This document shows, one piece after another, positions 42,258 through 53,969 of a DNA stretch of 64,000 nt. Each line of letters begins with the position of its first letter. Within the stretch, counting starts at the first letter, position 1. Source of the DNA: Mallotus nudiflorus (lineage: Eukaryota > Streptophyta > Magnoliopsida > Malpighiales > Euphorbiaceae); the NCBI GenBank assembly GCA_947683625.1, contig CANTUR010000460.1, forward strand, positions 3,277,001 to 3,341,000, read 5' to 3'. Below the pieces are notes generated by a model. The model did no database searches, was not told where the DNA came from, and saw only the letters and a program-made list of their open reading frames with translations. The position numbers and the translations under genes were made by a program.

Positions 42258-44336
42258 TGTAGAAGGCGGGGTTTAGCGCGCGTCCAAGATTTTAGCAATC
42301 ACAACATTATTTAAGCTTAGGGCTCTAGAGAACACACTAACCACTGTCACAAAGACATGGCATGGAGATGAGGAGTCACCACCTAGGGTAATAACTGGGA
42401 CAAATCGAAAAGGTGGTACTCGATTCCCTAAAAGAAAGCTAGCACCACAACTAGGAGATTATGGATATGGAATACCAACTTCTTTCAGTCTTATGTTTAT
42501 TTAGAATTACTTTATGAATTATTATCTTATTCTCTATTTATATGCAAGTTCATGTAAACCCAAAACAATCACTCCAAGGCAGACTAGTCATGAAATATAT
42601 AAGTAAATAATGCATTCAATAAATCATATAGTCCTTAACTTAGTCTAATCTACATGGATTTTAAATAAATGAGTTAAATCTACATGTTTTAAATTATAAG
42701 TGAACCTAAAGACCTAATTCCTTTTGATTTTAATTAAATGAACCTAAGTCTACTAATTTTAATTATAAATATGGGCCTAAATCTACAAATTATAGAATAT
42801 TTAAATTAGTGGGCCTAATTCTAATTAACTAAATGGGCCTAAGGATATTTCTAACCTAAAATCTAATTAATTATGGACCTAAAAATATATTTTAATTAAT
42901 TAAACCTAATTAATTATTAAGTGAGATGGGCTAAAAGAGTTGTCCAATCTTAAATAAATATATCAAAGCCTAAAATGGGCTTAAGGCCCAAAACACATAA
43001 AAATAATAAATAAAACCCATAAACAAACAAAAACATTAAAAAAATAATTAAATAAGATCAAACAAATAATTAAATTAATCCTTACTAAAATCCTAATTTT
43101 TATTAACATGCAACCTAAATTAATCTACTTCCTCCATTGATTTTAAATAATTACCTAATTGAAACCTAATTTTTACTAACCAATTTAATTAAAATAAACA
43201 TGCAACCACACATATAATTTTATTACTCCCACTATTGGGCTATTACATTAATTCATAAAACAATTAATAAAATAAAAATAAAGCAATAAATAAAAATAAA
43301 ATAAATAAAATAAAACCCTAAAAAACTAAGTTTCTATGATGTTTAATCCATAGCCTTCCACGGACTTCTCATGAATTCATCCCTCCCATATGATCACCAT
43401 GTGTTTTCCTTAATAATCACCACAAAAAAAAAAAGATAAAATAATGATTAATGAATAAATTATGATAATAACTTGAAAGAATAATAATAAAAATAATGTA
43501 AAATCAACAAATAAATAAATAATAGAAGAAGATGATATGATTATGAATGATTTAAGGTACTCCTCAGATTGGTAGTTCACCATTCTTGATAAATCTTCGA
43601 ATCTTGCCCTTCAAAAATTCTCTATGAATCTTGAATCAATTATTAATAAAAGAATTTTTTTGTAAAAAATTTAAGAGAAAATCACATTTTTTTCCTCTTT
43701 TCTTCCTTCTCTCCTTCCTTTTCTTTCACCCGGCCTCCCTTTTCTGCTTTTTCTATTGCCTCCCCTTTTCTCCTTCTTTGTCTTTTCTTTTCCTATGCTC
43801 TTTTTTTCTTTTTACTGATTCCCCCCTCATTCCTATGGCCTCCTCCTTTTCTTTTTATAGTGGAACTAGGAAGCCTAACCCTAATTCTAATGTGATTCTA
43901 ATTCCTAAAGTGTATTTAGGAATTTTAAACCGGGTAGGATTGAGTTAATTAGGAATTTTAAACTAATTAGAACTAAATTAAAAAAGGAAATTAAAAATAG
44001 GAAACATAGATGGAACAATTCGATTCCGACTGGGATTGTGCAATTCCGATTGGAATTACACAATCTCGATCAGAATTGGTGTAATTTCGATCGGAATTAT
44101 GGAATTCTGACAGTTTTTTTTAATATTTAATTACAAAAAGACCCTTGGAAGAATTTAAATTTTACAATTAGGTCCTAAAAAAACCTTGCAATTTAATCCA
44201 TACAAACATTAAATCCTTCCTTTAAAAGCTGCATTTAGACCTTTAAAATTTTTAAAGATTAAGTATCGAAGACATTTTCATCATTGGAGTCCTTTGCTAC
44301 ATCCATAACATATCATCCCGAAATTAGATGTCTACA
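42258..44336 (-). repeat. 3' LTR of element G (minus orientation, 2,079 bp)
   Basis: Same family as solo LTR A: in minus orientation it starts TGTAGACATC (44336) and ends CCTTCTACA (42258). To the right, the minus strand reads AAAGGTGGGCAAC, a decayed polypurine tract, so this is the 3' LTR of a minus-strand element. The left flank is AAATG inside the gag of F. Confidence 0.85.
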
Positions 44337-44352
44337 GTTGCCCACCTTTGTC
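44337..44352 (-). promoter_or_regulatory. Polypurine tract of element G
   Basis: The minus strand reads ACAAAGGTGGGCAAC just before the LTR; element D has AAAGGGGGGCAAC at the same place, so one G is replaced by T here. Confidence 0.65.
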
Positions 44353-44454
44353 GTTGTTTGCTTGACAAATTGTGGCAAAGAAAAATAGCACCCAATTTCT
44401 AAATTAAAAGTTAGGATACTTACCTGCTGCTTGAAGTTTCTGCTTGTGAATTTG

Positions 44455-44880
44455 CTATACTCGGACGTACAGCGTTTTAAATAACATATCATACTCGGTC
44501 GTATGATATTGATTATACTAGATCATATAACCTTAAGTGAATGAAACACATTGTACTCAGTCGTACAATGCTGACTATACTCGGATGTATAGCATTGAAT
44601 TGAAAAATTACATTATACTCGATCGTATGATGCTAATTATACTCGGTCGTATAATCGATTGAGAATACATTATACTCAGTAGTACAATGCTGACTACACT
44701 CGGTCATATAGTTTGATTTGAAAAGGAACATCATACTCGGTTGTATAATGCTGATTATATTTGGTCGTATAATCAATTGAGGATACATTGCACTCAGTTG
44801 TACAATACTGACTACGCTCGGTCATATAGTCTGATAAAGAGAAATCACACTTGGTCGTATGATGTTGATTGATTATGCGA
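44455..44880. repeat. Tandem array of element G, CTCGGTCGTA type
   Basis: About six diverged units of roughly 65-75 bp, each with two copies of ACTCGGTCGTA-like text followed by TACAATG or TATAGT. Same family as the array of element D (61870-62565). Confidence 0.85.
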
Positions 44881-45425
44881 TTATGCTGCAATCCATAATT
44901 GCTCACGATTAGTTGCAACCCTTCCATTGCTCACTTTTGATGCTACAGTCCATAACTGCTCATGATTAGTTACAACCCTTTCGTTGCTCACTGATGATGT
45001 TGCAGTCCAAAACTGCTCGCTATTTGTTACAACCCTTTCATTATTCACTACTGATGCTGCAATCCATAATTGCTCATGATTAGCTGCAACCCTTTCATTG
45101 CTCACTGATGATATTTCAGTCTAAAATTGCTCGCGATTAGCTGTAACCTTTTTATTGCTCACTGATGATACTGCAGTCCAAAAATGCTCACGATTAGCTG
45201 TAACCCTTTTATTGCTCATTGATGATATTGCAGTCCAAAACTGCTCACGATTAGCTGCAACCCTTTCATTGCTCACTGATGATGTTGTAATCCAAAACTG
45301 CTCGTGATTAGCTGTAATCCTTTCGTTGCTCATTGATGATGCTGCAATCTATAATTTCTTGCAAATTGACAGTAATCCTTTCATTGCTTGCCTTTGATGA
45401 TGCTACAGTCCATAACTGTTTGTTG
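44881..45425. repeat. Second tandem array of element G (about 60 bp units)
   Basis: About nine units with GCAGTCCAAAACTGCTC, GATTAGCTGCAACCC and TTTCATTGCTCACTGATGAT. In the minus strand the array is open for up to 74 codons and gives a repeated peptide, but this is a by-product of a 60-base period free of stops. This array is absent from the visible part of D. Confidence 0.85.
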
Positions 45426-47031
45426 ATTTTTATCTTTCATTATTCGTGATTCTTTGTGTTGACTAATTAGCACTTTTGTTGACTAACTTTGAATTTTGCT
45501 ATGTTAATTGACTTTGCAAGTTGGGTATACCCCCTTCTGGATTTGAAATTCCTACAGAATTGCTAAGGTTAGTTTTAACAAGATGAATGTACAAAAGTAT
45601 ATCATTATTTTGAAAATTTATAAGAAAATTCATCACTTTGCACAAGATAACATGTACTTAACCAATCTCCTTAGTTTTGATCCTCATGACTATCATTTAT
45701 TTACCATTCACAAAGGGTAAAGGCATTGTTAACCATTTTATACTGAGAGTATATTTTTTACCAAGTGAAGAGCTTACTTCCACTACTAATTTTAGGGAGA
45801 ATTTGCTAAACAAAACTCATGAAAAATGAAAATAAAAAGATCAAATTATGAGTATCAAAATAGCTTTTGAATTATTTTTATGCTTTCCTTCCTTATCCGA
45901 GTATCCCCCGCCTTTCTTATATTACTCAGTGTGAATACCGTTGGAAAGGTCCTTTGGATACTCATACTCATATAGAGCATTAGAGTAAATAAAGCAATTT
46001 TTGGCATGGTCCTCCTTTAGTATTCCCCTGCCTTTCTTGTATTATACAACATGGATACTGCTAGAGGTTTTATGTTGATACTCTTACTCATTTCTGAGCA
46101 TTGGAGTAGATTATATGCACATTTATTATTTAAAAGACTGAAAAGATACTTTGAAATTCAAGCAATTTATGCTTCATGTCCACAAATTTTGTTTTTGAAT
46201 TTTCTTCCCCTCATTTGGGTGCAAAGCAAGCATTAGATTGATTAGAGTTTATAAACTCTCAGTCAAAACTGTTAACTACTCATCTGAGTTCTATGAGGCT
46301 AATAAAAGAAAGCCAATAAAATCAAAGGTCATGAGATAAATTTTTACACATGATCTCGTGAGGTGGATGAATTTCCTTTCAATTTATGAATTTTCTTATT
46401 GAGGATTTATTTTATTGCAAAATTAAAGGAGATAGAGTTGTACTACTTCCCTTTGGTATTTGTTAGGGTGTTTTGTCATACAGGGTGAGGTTTTGATGAG
46501 AGATTGGCATTTGCTATCTTGCCCATTCTTGTTGATGTATTAGTTCCTTTTCCTTTTTTCATTCTTTTTTATTTTCCTTTCATAAAATACCATAAGTTAG
46601 TATGGCCTATTTGCTAGTAAAGAAAATTATCAGAATGCAATGTTATTCTTTTGCATTCTTCCCTTTCATTGTGGTGATAATGTCTCCGATCACAGGGTCG
46701 TGATGCTCCACCATCGAAGTTGTGGCTTTATCCCATTGATGCTATGGTAGAGGGCTTCATTTCTCTTCCCAACATTTCCTACAAAAGAAAAGATTTAGGA
46801 GTTAGAGGTTTTTATTCCATAATCAAAGAAGTTTTCAGAGTGCATTCATCTCAAGTTTTGAGTGCATTCTTCCCTAGCATATTGAATCTGAGGATCTTGA
46901 GCATCTTATCCAGCCTCTTAAAGTTTCCAAGATAATGCTTCTTGGTATTGTCACTCTTCTTATTTTCATTCTTTCAGATGTTTCACATGCAAATACTCTG
47001 ACTACTTTCCTGTTCTTCTAACACTAATTTC
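45426..47031. other. Unclassified internal DNA of element G
   Basis: About 1.6 kb with no recognised domain on either strand. It includes a diverged direct repeat of about 120 bp (about 45890-46010 and 46015-46135, sharing CCTTTCTT-TATTA and GATACTC-TACTCAT) and a plus-strand open stretch of 71 codons (46720-46935) without homology I can name. A reverse-oriented gene as in B and D would be expected here, but none could be confirmed. No 5' LTR of G precedes the resumption of F gag. Confidence 0.5.
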
Positions 47032-48290
47032 AAATGTTAGTAGCAGAGTTTTTGCACAATCTCTAGGAGGACCCAAATTTCAACGAGCGACCTTAAAAAC
47101 CCATTGGAAGGATTCATAAGGGAGGCAGAGAGCTACACACCACTAAACACCTTTAGATCTAAAATCCTCATGTAGATCAAACAGAGTGGGTTAGGTATAA
47201 AATTAGCTAGAAGACTGAGTCCAACTAGGAGAGCCATGCAAGATAAAAGGTTCTATTGTCAATACCACATGAACTATAGGCACGAGACTAAGGCATGCTG
47301 AGAATTGAAGAATACTATAGCAAAATTAATAGAAAATGGCAAACTTAGCAACTTCATTGAAACAACTAGAAGAGATCGAAACCTGAATGATCAAGAAAGA
47401 GATAAGCCGAAGCAAAAGAAAGCTCAAAATGAAGTAGCTGGAGTCATCAACATGATTGTCGGAGGAGAAGTGATTGAAAGAAAAATTAAGAGAGCTCCGA
47501 AGGAAGAAGGCCTCACCTTTGAAAAGAAATAAACCATCACATTTGGTCCAGAAGAATGGAAACATGTTTAATGTCCTCATAATGATGCCTTTAGTGGTAA
47601 GTTCTTTCATCAATAATTACTTAGCAAAAAGATTACTAATTGATGATGGAAGAGTTATCAATACACTCTTTTGTAGTGCTGATAAGGCAATGGGGGGGGG
47701 GGTTCTATCAATGATTTGAAAGCTATCCAAAATCCCATTACAAGCTTTTTTGGTGGAACCATATAACCAATGGGACTAATGGAGCTAATGTTAGAATTTG
47801 GCAACTGAGATACTGGGGATATGAAAGCTGTTAAAGCTCTATTTAATATGGTAGATCTTCCTCTCACGTACAATGGCATTATAAGCTGGCCAATCCTTTA
47901 TAAAATTGATGCAACCATGAGCATTAGGTGTTTAATAATGAAGATTCCTTTAGAAGGCTGAGTGAGAAAAATTCATGGAGATTAGCATATGGCTAACCAA
48001 TGCTATCAACTAGCTGTTAAACCCCAGATGGAAGCATTCCCCCTAGAATCCTTAAAAACTGAGAAATAAGGAGCCAATCCTAAGCATTTGATCAGGTCTA
48101 AACTTTACAAATTGTTAAAGGAAAAATAATTAGAATTGGTAATAAGCTTGATGACAAAGTCAAAAGTGGAATAAGCAAAGTCCTAATTAAACATTCAGGT
48201 AGCTTTGCCTTTAAAACATCTGAGATTGTTGGGGTAGATTCTTGGATTGCCTCGCATAGTCTAAACATCAAGCCAAGAGTTAAACCTATT
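47032..48290 (+). pseudogene. Element F: end of gag, zinc knuckle and protease
   Basis: The frame of F gag resumes at 47032 (codons for EM, then LVAEFLHNL). YTPLNTFRSKILM is at 47142-47180 and a zinc-knuckle-like CQYHMNYRHETKAC at 47262-47303, followed by ELKNTIAKLIENGKL. This is the Tat/Retand gag end. Protease: the LLIDDGRVINTLF block (about 47630-47670) with DDG for DTG/DNG. An 11-base G run at 47692-47702 breaks the frame. 47720-48290 is a stop-ridden stretch leading to RT. Confidence 0.75.
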
Positions 48291-49500
48291 GTTAAAAAAA
48301 AAAGAACTTCATATATGAGAGATAGAAAGTGATTATTGAGGAAATAAAGAAATTGCTAGAAGTCAGATTCATATAAGAAGTAACACACCTGGAATTGATA
48401 ACTAACATGGTATTAGTAAAAAAGCCAAATGTATGTGGACTATACTAATCTTAATAAAGCATGCACAAAAGACAACTCTTTGTTACTAATAATAGATCAA
48501 CTAGTAGACTCGACTGCATGTCACAACTTATATAGCTTTGTGGATGCTTCTTAGGGGTACTATCAGACCCCAATGAAGAAGGAAGATAAAGAGAAAATGT
48601 CATTTATCACTCATGAAGGCCTTTATTGCTATAAGGTTATGCCCTTTGGAGTAAAAAATGTCAGAACAACATACCAAAGGTTGATGAATAATGTGTTCTA
48701 AGATGAAATTGGAAAAAATGTAAAAGTATATGTGGATGACATCATTGTCAAGAGTCAACATGTAGAGTAGTATTCCAAGGATCTTGATCAAATCCTTTGA
48801 GTATTGGATCAATACCAAATCAAGCTTAATTCAGAAAAGTGTCTTTGGGGTGAAGGTAGGCAAATTCTTAAGATTCTTAATATCCTATAAAGGAATTAAA
48901 GCCAATCTAGAAAAGCTGGAAGCCATACTTAAAATGAAAGCTCCTATATTGTTAAACGAGCTCTAGAAATTGAATGGCAGAATAACATCTTTAAGGCATT
49001 TCATCTCCTGCTTAGCCAAATGGTGTCTACCATTATTCCAAATCCTAAAAAAATCCAAGAAGTTTGTATAGAATGAAAAATGTTAGGCTGCCTTCAAAGA
49101 CATCAAAAAGTTCCTATCTTTACCACATTTACTTAACAGACTAATCCTCGGAGAGGTTTTGAACCTATATCTCTCTATCAATCAAGAATCAATTGCATTG
49201 GTACTAGTTAGAAAGGAAGGAAGCCAACAAAATTTGGTGAACTAGATCAATAAAATACTAAAAATTTTAAAAGTTTGCTATTCCAAACTGGATAAGTTAG
49301 CTATGGCCATTGTATATACATCTAAAAATTATTTTCAGGCCCACTTAATCATTATAAGATCTAGCTTCCTATTAAGGAAAATCTTACAAAGACCTGAAAC
49401 ATTTAGTAGATTGGTCCAATAGTTGATATTAATTGGAGAATTTGACATCAATTATGAACCTTGCCAGTAAATCAAAGCTCAAACCTTGATAGATTTTATG
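48291..49500 (+). pseudogene. Element F: reverse transcriptase and RNase H
   Basis: RT blocks include YKVMPFGVKN (about 48630-48657) and the catalytic YVDD at 48729-48740, then SEKCLFGVKVGKFL (48830-48872). The RNase H connection domain follows with LNLYLSINQESIALVLVRKEG (about 49160-49220), KLDKLAMAIV and ending near 49500. More than ten stops. Confidence 0.82.
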
Positions 49501-49506
49501 TAAAAA

Positions 49507-49806
49507 ATGACAGTGGAAGACTTTATCCCATTTGAATGCCTAAAATGGAAGTTATACATAGATAGAGCCTCATCCATCCAAGGATCTGGTGCTAGAATCA
49601 TCCTCAAAGGGCCAAACAAGGTTATAATCAGATATGCAATTCAAATAAAGTACAAAGCCATTAATAATATACCCGAATATGAGGCACTCATCATAGGACT
49701 GAAGTTAGAACTAAACATCTCAGAATATATTTTGATTCACAATTGGTGGTTAACCAAATTAAAGGAATATACTAAATTAAGGAGCCAAACATCATTAATT
49801 ACATAG
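49507..49806 (+). pseudogene. Element F: second RNase H
   Basis: Open for 99 codons: WKLYIDRASSIQGSG keeps the first Asp (about 49560), PEYEALIIGLKLEL keeps the Glu (about 49675-49715). The later acidic positions are lost in frame-broken DNA. The extra RNase H places F in the Tat lineage. Confidence 0.78.
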
Positions 49807-49989
49807 AGAAAATCAAACAGCTCTTAAAGAAGCTCGAGCAAAGGGGGGACAATGGGAAATCATTCAAATTCCTAGAAGTGAAAACTTAGAAGTAAGCTTA
49901 CTAGCCAAATCAGCAACAAAAGATAGTTAAACATTCAAAGAGCTTGAGCTAATTAAGGAGTTAACAAAGCCAAGCACCAAGGAGGCAAA

Positions 49990-50925
49990 GATCATGGATA
50001 TCCAAGAAGTAGGAAAATGGATAAAGTCAATCATTAAGTATCTCAAACATGGGGTACTCCCTCAGGATGAGTTGAAGGCTCAAAAGTTAAAGATAAAGCT
50101 GCATATTACTCCATGCACAATGAGGAACTCTACAGAAGGTCCCTATCACATCCATAGTCTAAATGCGTATCACTAGAAGAAGAAAATTACATGCTTAGGG
50201 AAATCCATGAAGGAATTTGTGGAGCTCATGAGTCTCATCATTTACTGATCAGAAAAGCATTATTCCAAGGGTATTATTAGCTCACTATGTCCTAAAATGC
50301 TTAGAAACTAGTTCAGGAATGTCACAAGTATCAACAATTTGCTCGCCTCAGCCACAAGGCTTCCAATATTCAACATCCAATTGGGAGTCCTTGGCCTTTC
50401 GTAATATGGGGAATGGATATCTTAGGTCCATTTCCTATTTCAACCTCTTAAAAAAAGTTCTTAATCATGGCTATAGATCACTTCACCAAGTGGATAGAAG
50501 TTGAAGCTATCTTATCCATCACTGAAGCCCGGATTCAACATTTTTTTAGAAAGAAATTATCTAAAGATTTAGCATACCCCACACCTTGATAACAAATAAT
50601 GGGAAGCAATTTGGCAATGAGAAATTTAGAAGGTTCTATTCTAATCTTAATATAAAACTTTGATTTACTTCAGTAACTTATCCACAAATAATCGGCCAGA
50701 CAGAGGTCATTAACAAGATCATTATGCAAGGTTTAAATAAGAGATTAGATGAGAAGAAGGGAAACTGTGTTGATGAACTCAACAATGTCATTTGGGCGTA
50801 TAGAACAATAGCCAGAACCTCCATAGAAGAAACACCTTTCAGATTGACTTATTGGATGGATGATGTAATCCTAGTGGAAATTAGATCAGTAAGTTACCAA
50901 GTAACTAGAGATCTAGATCAGAAGG
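49990..50925 (+). pseudogene. Element F: integrase, truncated by element E
   Basis: Integrase N-terminus with REIHEGICGAHESHHL (about 50200-50245) and an ECHKYQQF block where the second Cys of the zinc site is Tyr. Core: WGMDILGPFP (about 50405-50440), AIDHFTKWIEVE, LITNNGKQF (Asp replaced by Asn) and the KGNCVDELNNVIWAYRT block (50760-50810). It stops abruptly at 50925, where the LTR of E begins; the rest of F should lie beyond the window. Confidence 0.8.
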
Positions 50926-53027
50926 TGTAAGCTCCTAATTTTGGGATGCAATTGTGCATGCATACGACAAAAGCCCCTATGATGAAAATCTAATTGAGAA
51001 TTGATCTTTGGTATCGAGTTACACGATTTAAAGGACTAAATTGTAACATTTTATGGATTTAATTGTAAAGTTGGTTTTTTAGGTATTTGATTGTAGAAAC
51101 TTTTGAGGACCTTTTTTGTAATTTAATTTAAAAAAAATAAAAATTGATCGACCGACATTTAATGTCGACCAATATTACATAATACCAGTTGGCATTAGGC
51201 AATACCAATCGGCATTACAGGATGAAAATTGGTATTTTATAATGCCGATTTTCACTAAAAAGTCATTTTTTATGCTGATTTTGTCTTTTTTAATATTTCA
51301 TTGGTCTAGGACACCATGTGTCCCTAACTACTGAGTTTTTGATTTTTTAAAAAATTTAACTCTTTATCTTGATTTCAAAAATTAAAAAGCCAACTTCCCT
51401 GCATGATCACAGGGGTTGGAGGTTGAGAGGTTTGGCTTTAAAAGCCAGAAAGGGAGGTTGTGAAAATTCTAGGGAGCTAGCCTGCAGGATAGAGTGAATT
51501 GGCTGGAGAGAAAAGAGGTAGAGTCTGTAAAAAAATCAAAGAGAACCCTAATTAGCTACTTTCAAAAAAAATATATTCTTTTCTTTTAAAAGTCCAGAAG
51601 ATCAAGAAAGAAAAAATAATAGAGTCAATTTGAAAACGGTGACAATCCAAATCTGAGGGGCATTCAAACAACATTTGCATAACATCTTTTACTCTTTCTT
51701 TTTTTATTCTTGATTTGATTTTTTTTTATTTCTTAATTGAGTAGTTACTAATTAAATTTTTTGTGTTTTTTCTTGTTTTGATTATTGCTCTATGATGCTC
51801 TGGGAATGAGGTTGGAGATATGTGATTTTGGGTAGTGACCATTGGAAGAATCCATGGAATGCCATGTATTAAGATCTGCAAAACCCCCCCGTAGGATTTT
51901 AGGATTTATGATTTCTGCATTTTTTTAATTTGCTTTTGTTTTGGGTTGTAATTAATTTGATTTTAATTTCTGCACAGTAGTTTGTAATAGCCCTAATAGT
52001 GGAATATTAGTGAAATTTTAATTCTCTGCACTAAAAATTGATTAGTAATTTAGGTTCAATTGGGTAAAAATCAATTAAATTAATGATGGGTGTAGATTAA
52101 TTTAGGGTTGCATGTAAATTAATTTAGGTTTTTTTTAGAAAATCACATAAATCCTGTGTTTGATCTAATTTTGTTATAATTTTTTTGTTTGGGTTTTGTT
52201 TTTGGATCTTATAGTTCTTTAGGCCCCAAGCCTATGATAGGTCCAAACCCACTAAATAAAAAATAGGTTTTTAATTGGATTTTTAGGTTTAATTAATTTT
52301 AAAATCAATTTAGCCCAATTAGATTAATTTAGACTTAGGCCCATTTTTAGGTTAACTAAAATTAATTTAGATTTAGCTCAGCCCATTAATTTCATTTCTT
52401 TTAAAATAAATAGATTTAAGATCATATCACTTAATTTAAAATTAAGTAGAATTAAACCCACTAATTAATTTCTATTTTGTTTCTTAAAATTAATAGATTT
52501 AGGCCCACTTTTTAGAATTAAAACAAGTAGATTTAGACTCATTAATTATCTTAAAATGTAGGTCTTTTTCTAGTCCATTTCACTTGTAAATAAAAATATG
52601 TAGAATTAGCTAAACTTTACAATAAAATTAACATAGTTTATACCTAGGGACAATGAGCTTCGTATGCATTTTTTACATGTAATGTTATGACCTGTTGCCT
52701 TTTTTGGGTTAGATGTATGTTAATTTGGGTTTAAACAAAATTTCATGTAATTAGAGAATAAGATAATAATTCATAAAGTAATTCTAAATGAACACGAGAC
52801 TAAGAGAAGTTAGTATTCCGTTCCCAGAATCTCCTGGTTGTGGTGTTAGCTTTCTTTTAGAGAATCGAGTACCACCTTTCAATTTGTCCTAGTTATTACC
52901 TTGGATGGTGACTTCTTATCTCCACACTATGTCTTTGTGACATAGTAGTGTGTTCTCTAGGGCCCTAAGCCTAAACAGTGTTGCGGTTGCTAAAATCTTA
53001 AGCGTGCGCTAAACCCCATCGTCTATA
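50926..53027 (+). repeat. 5' LTR of element E (copy C, 2,102 bp)
   Basis: It begins TGTAAGCTCC and ends CGTCTATA, directly followed by a primer site. Same family as solo LTR A. The left flanking pentamer is GAAGG in the integrase of F; the partner cannot be seen because E is cut at its 3' side. Confidence 0.88.
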
Positions 53028-53028
53028 G

Positions 53029-53046
53029 TGGCAACTCTACTGGGGA
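53029..53046 (+). promoter_or_regulatory. Primer binding site of element E
   Basis: TGGCAACTCTACTGGGGA, one base after the LTR end. It is a one-base variant of the TGGCGACTC-type site of Ogre/Tat elements. Confidence 0.75.
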
Positions 53047-53969
53047 TAAAAGATACTGATTCTACTTGGTTTCTTTAGAATTATTTTATTGATTATTATT
53101 TTATTCTTACATTCATTTTGCATGTCCCTATTAAATCGATGGCATTGTTTTATGATTCCACTAGCTTCATAGAGTTGTAAATTGGCTAACTATCACTCTT
53201 AGCCTTAACTCAGTTCAAGAGAGATTACTGGGCTCACCTGACCAGAGTCTGTAACCAAAATCCTAAAAAGGGGTAGTCTTCTCTCGAGTTTGCAAAGGAT
53301 GCTAGGCCCCTCTGACCTTGGGCTGTAACTAAAGTCTTAAAGGAGGGCATCTTGCTAAGGGAACCTTGACTTTTCACCAGACCCTAACCATATATAATGG
53401 CTTAGTTACCTCCCTAGGATCTACCCAAATTGCTTGTATGATTTTTTTCATGAGGTATTTCTATCTATAAAAGCCCAGGCCCATACTTTTGAAGCCCATT
53501 AGGGTAATGAAGATTAGGCTAGACCTTTGTACCTAGAAATTCTATTTCTATGCTTATTACCATAAGGTATTTCTATCTATAAAAGCCTAGGCCCATACTT
53601 TTGAAGCCCCTTGGGATAATGAAGATTGGCTTAGACCTTTATACCTAGAAATGTTGTTTCTATGCTTTGCTGCTTTAAGAGAGATTTGGCATGTGCGTCA
53701 GTCCCTAATATCCCCCATTTATATTAAGACTAAGATAAAAAATCCTAGGATAAGAGACTTGCCATTGAACACTTGTGTAGGAGGAATAAGGTTGAAAGGA
53801 TGTATGTTGCACACTTGATAAATACTTGCTACTTTTGGCATAGCACATGCATCATAAATACATGCATACATGCATCTCATTCATCATACTAACACCTTGT
53901 TTTGTAGCCATCATAGATACATTGGGGTCTTCTCGTATTTGGGGATGATGAGGTGGCTAACTAAGAAGA
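53047..53969 (+). other. Leader of element E with direct repeats
   Basis: Untranslated. A direct repeat of about 110-120 bp occurs at about 53451-53565 and 53566-53672, sharing GGTATTTCTATCTATAAAAG, CCCATACTTTTGAAGCCC and TAGACCTTT. A shorter pair with CTGTAACCAAAATCCTAAA and CTGTAACTAAAGTCTTAAA lies at 53249 and 53310. Confidence 0.7.

Noticed and set aside
43631..43948. 105-codon Phe/Leu/Ser-rich open stretch
   Set aside because: It is the pyrimidine-rich part of LTR G; the matching place in other LTR copies is not open.
44694..45333. Repeat proteins on the minus strand
   Set aside because: Produced by tandem arrays with a period divisible by three; no start context or domain.
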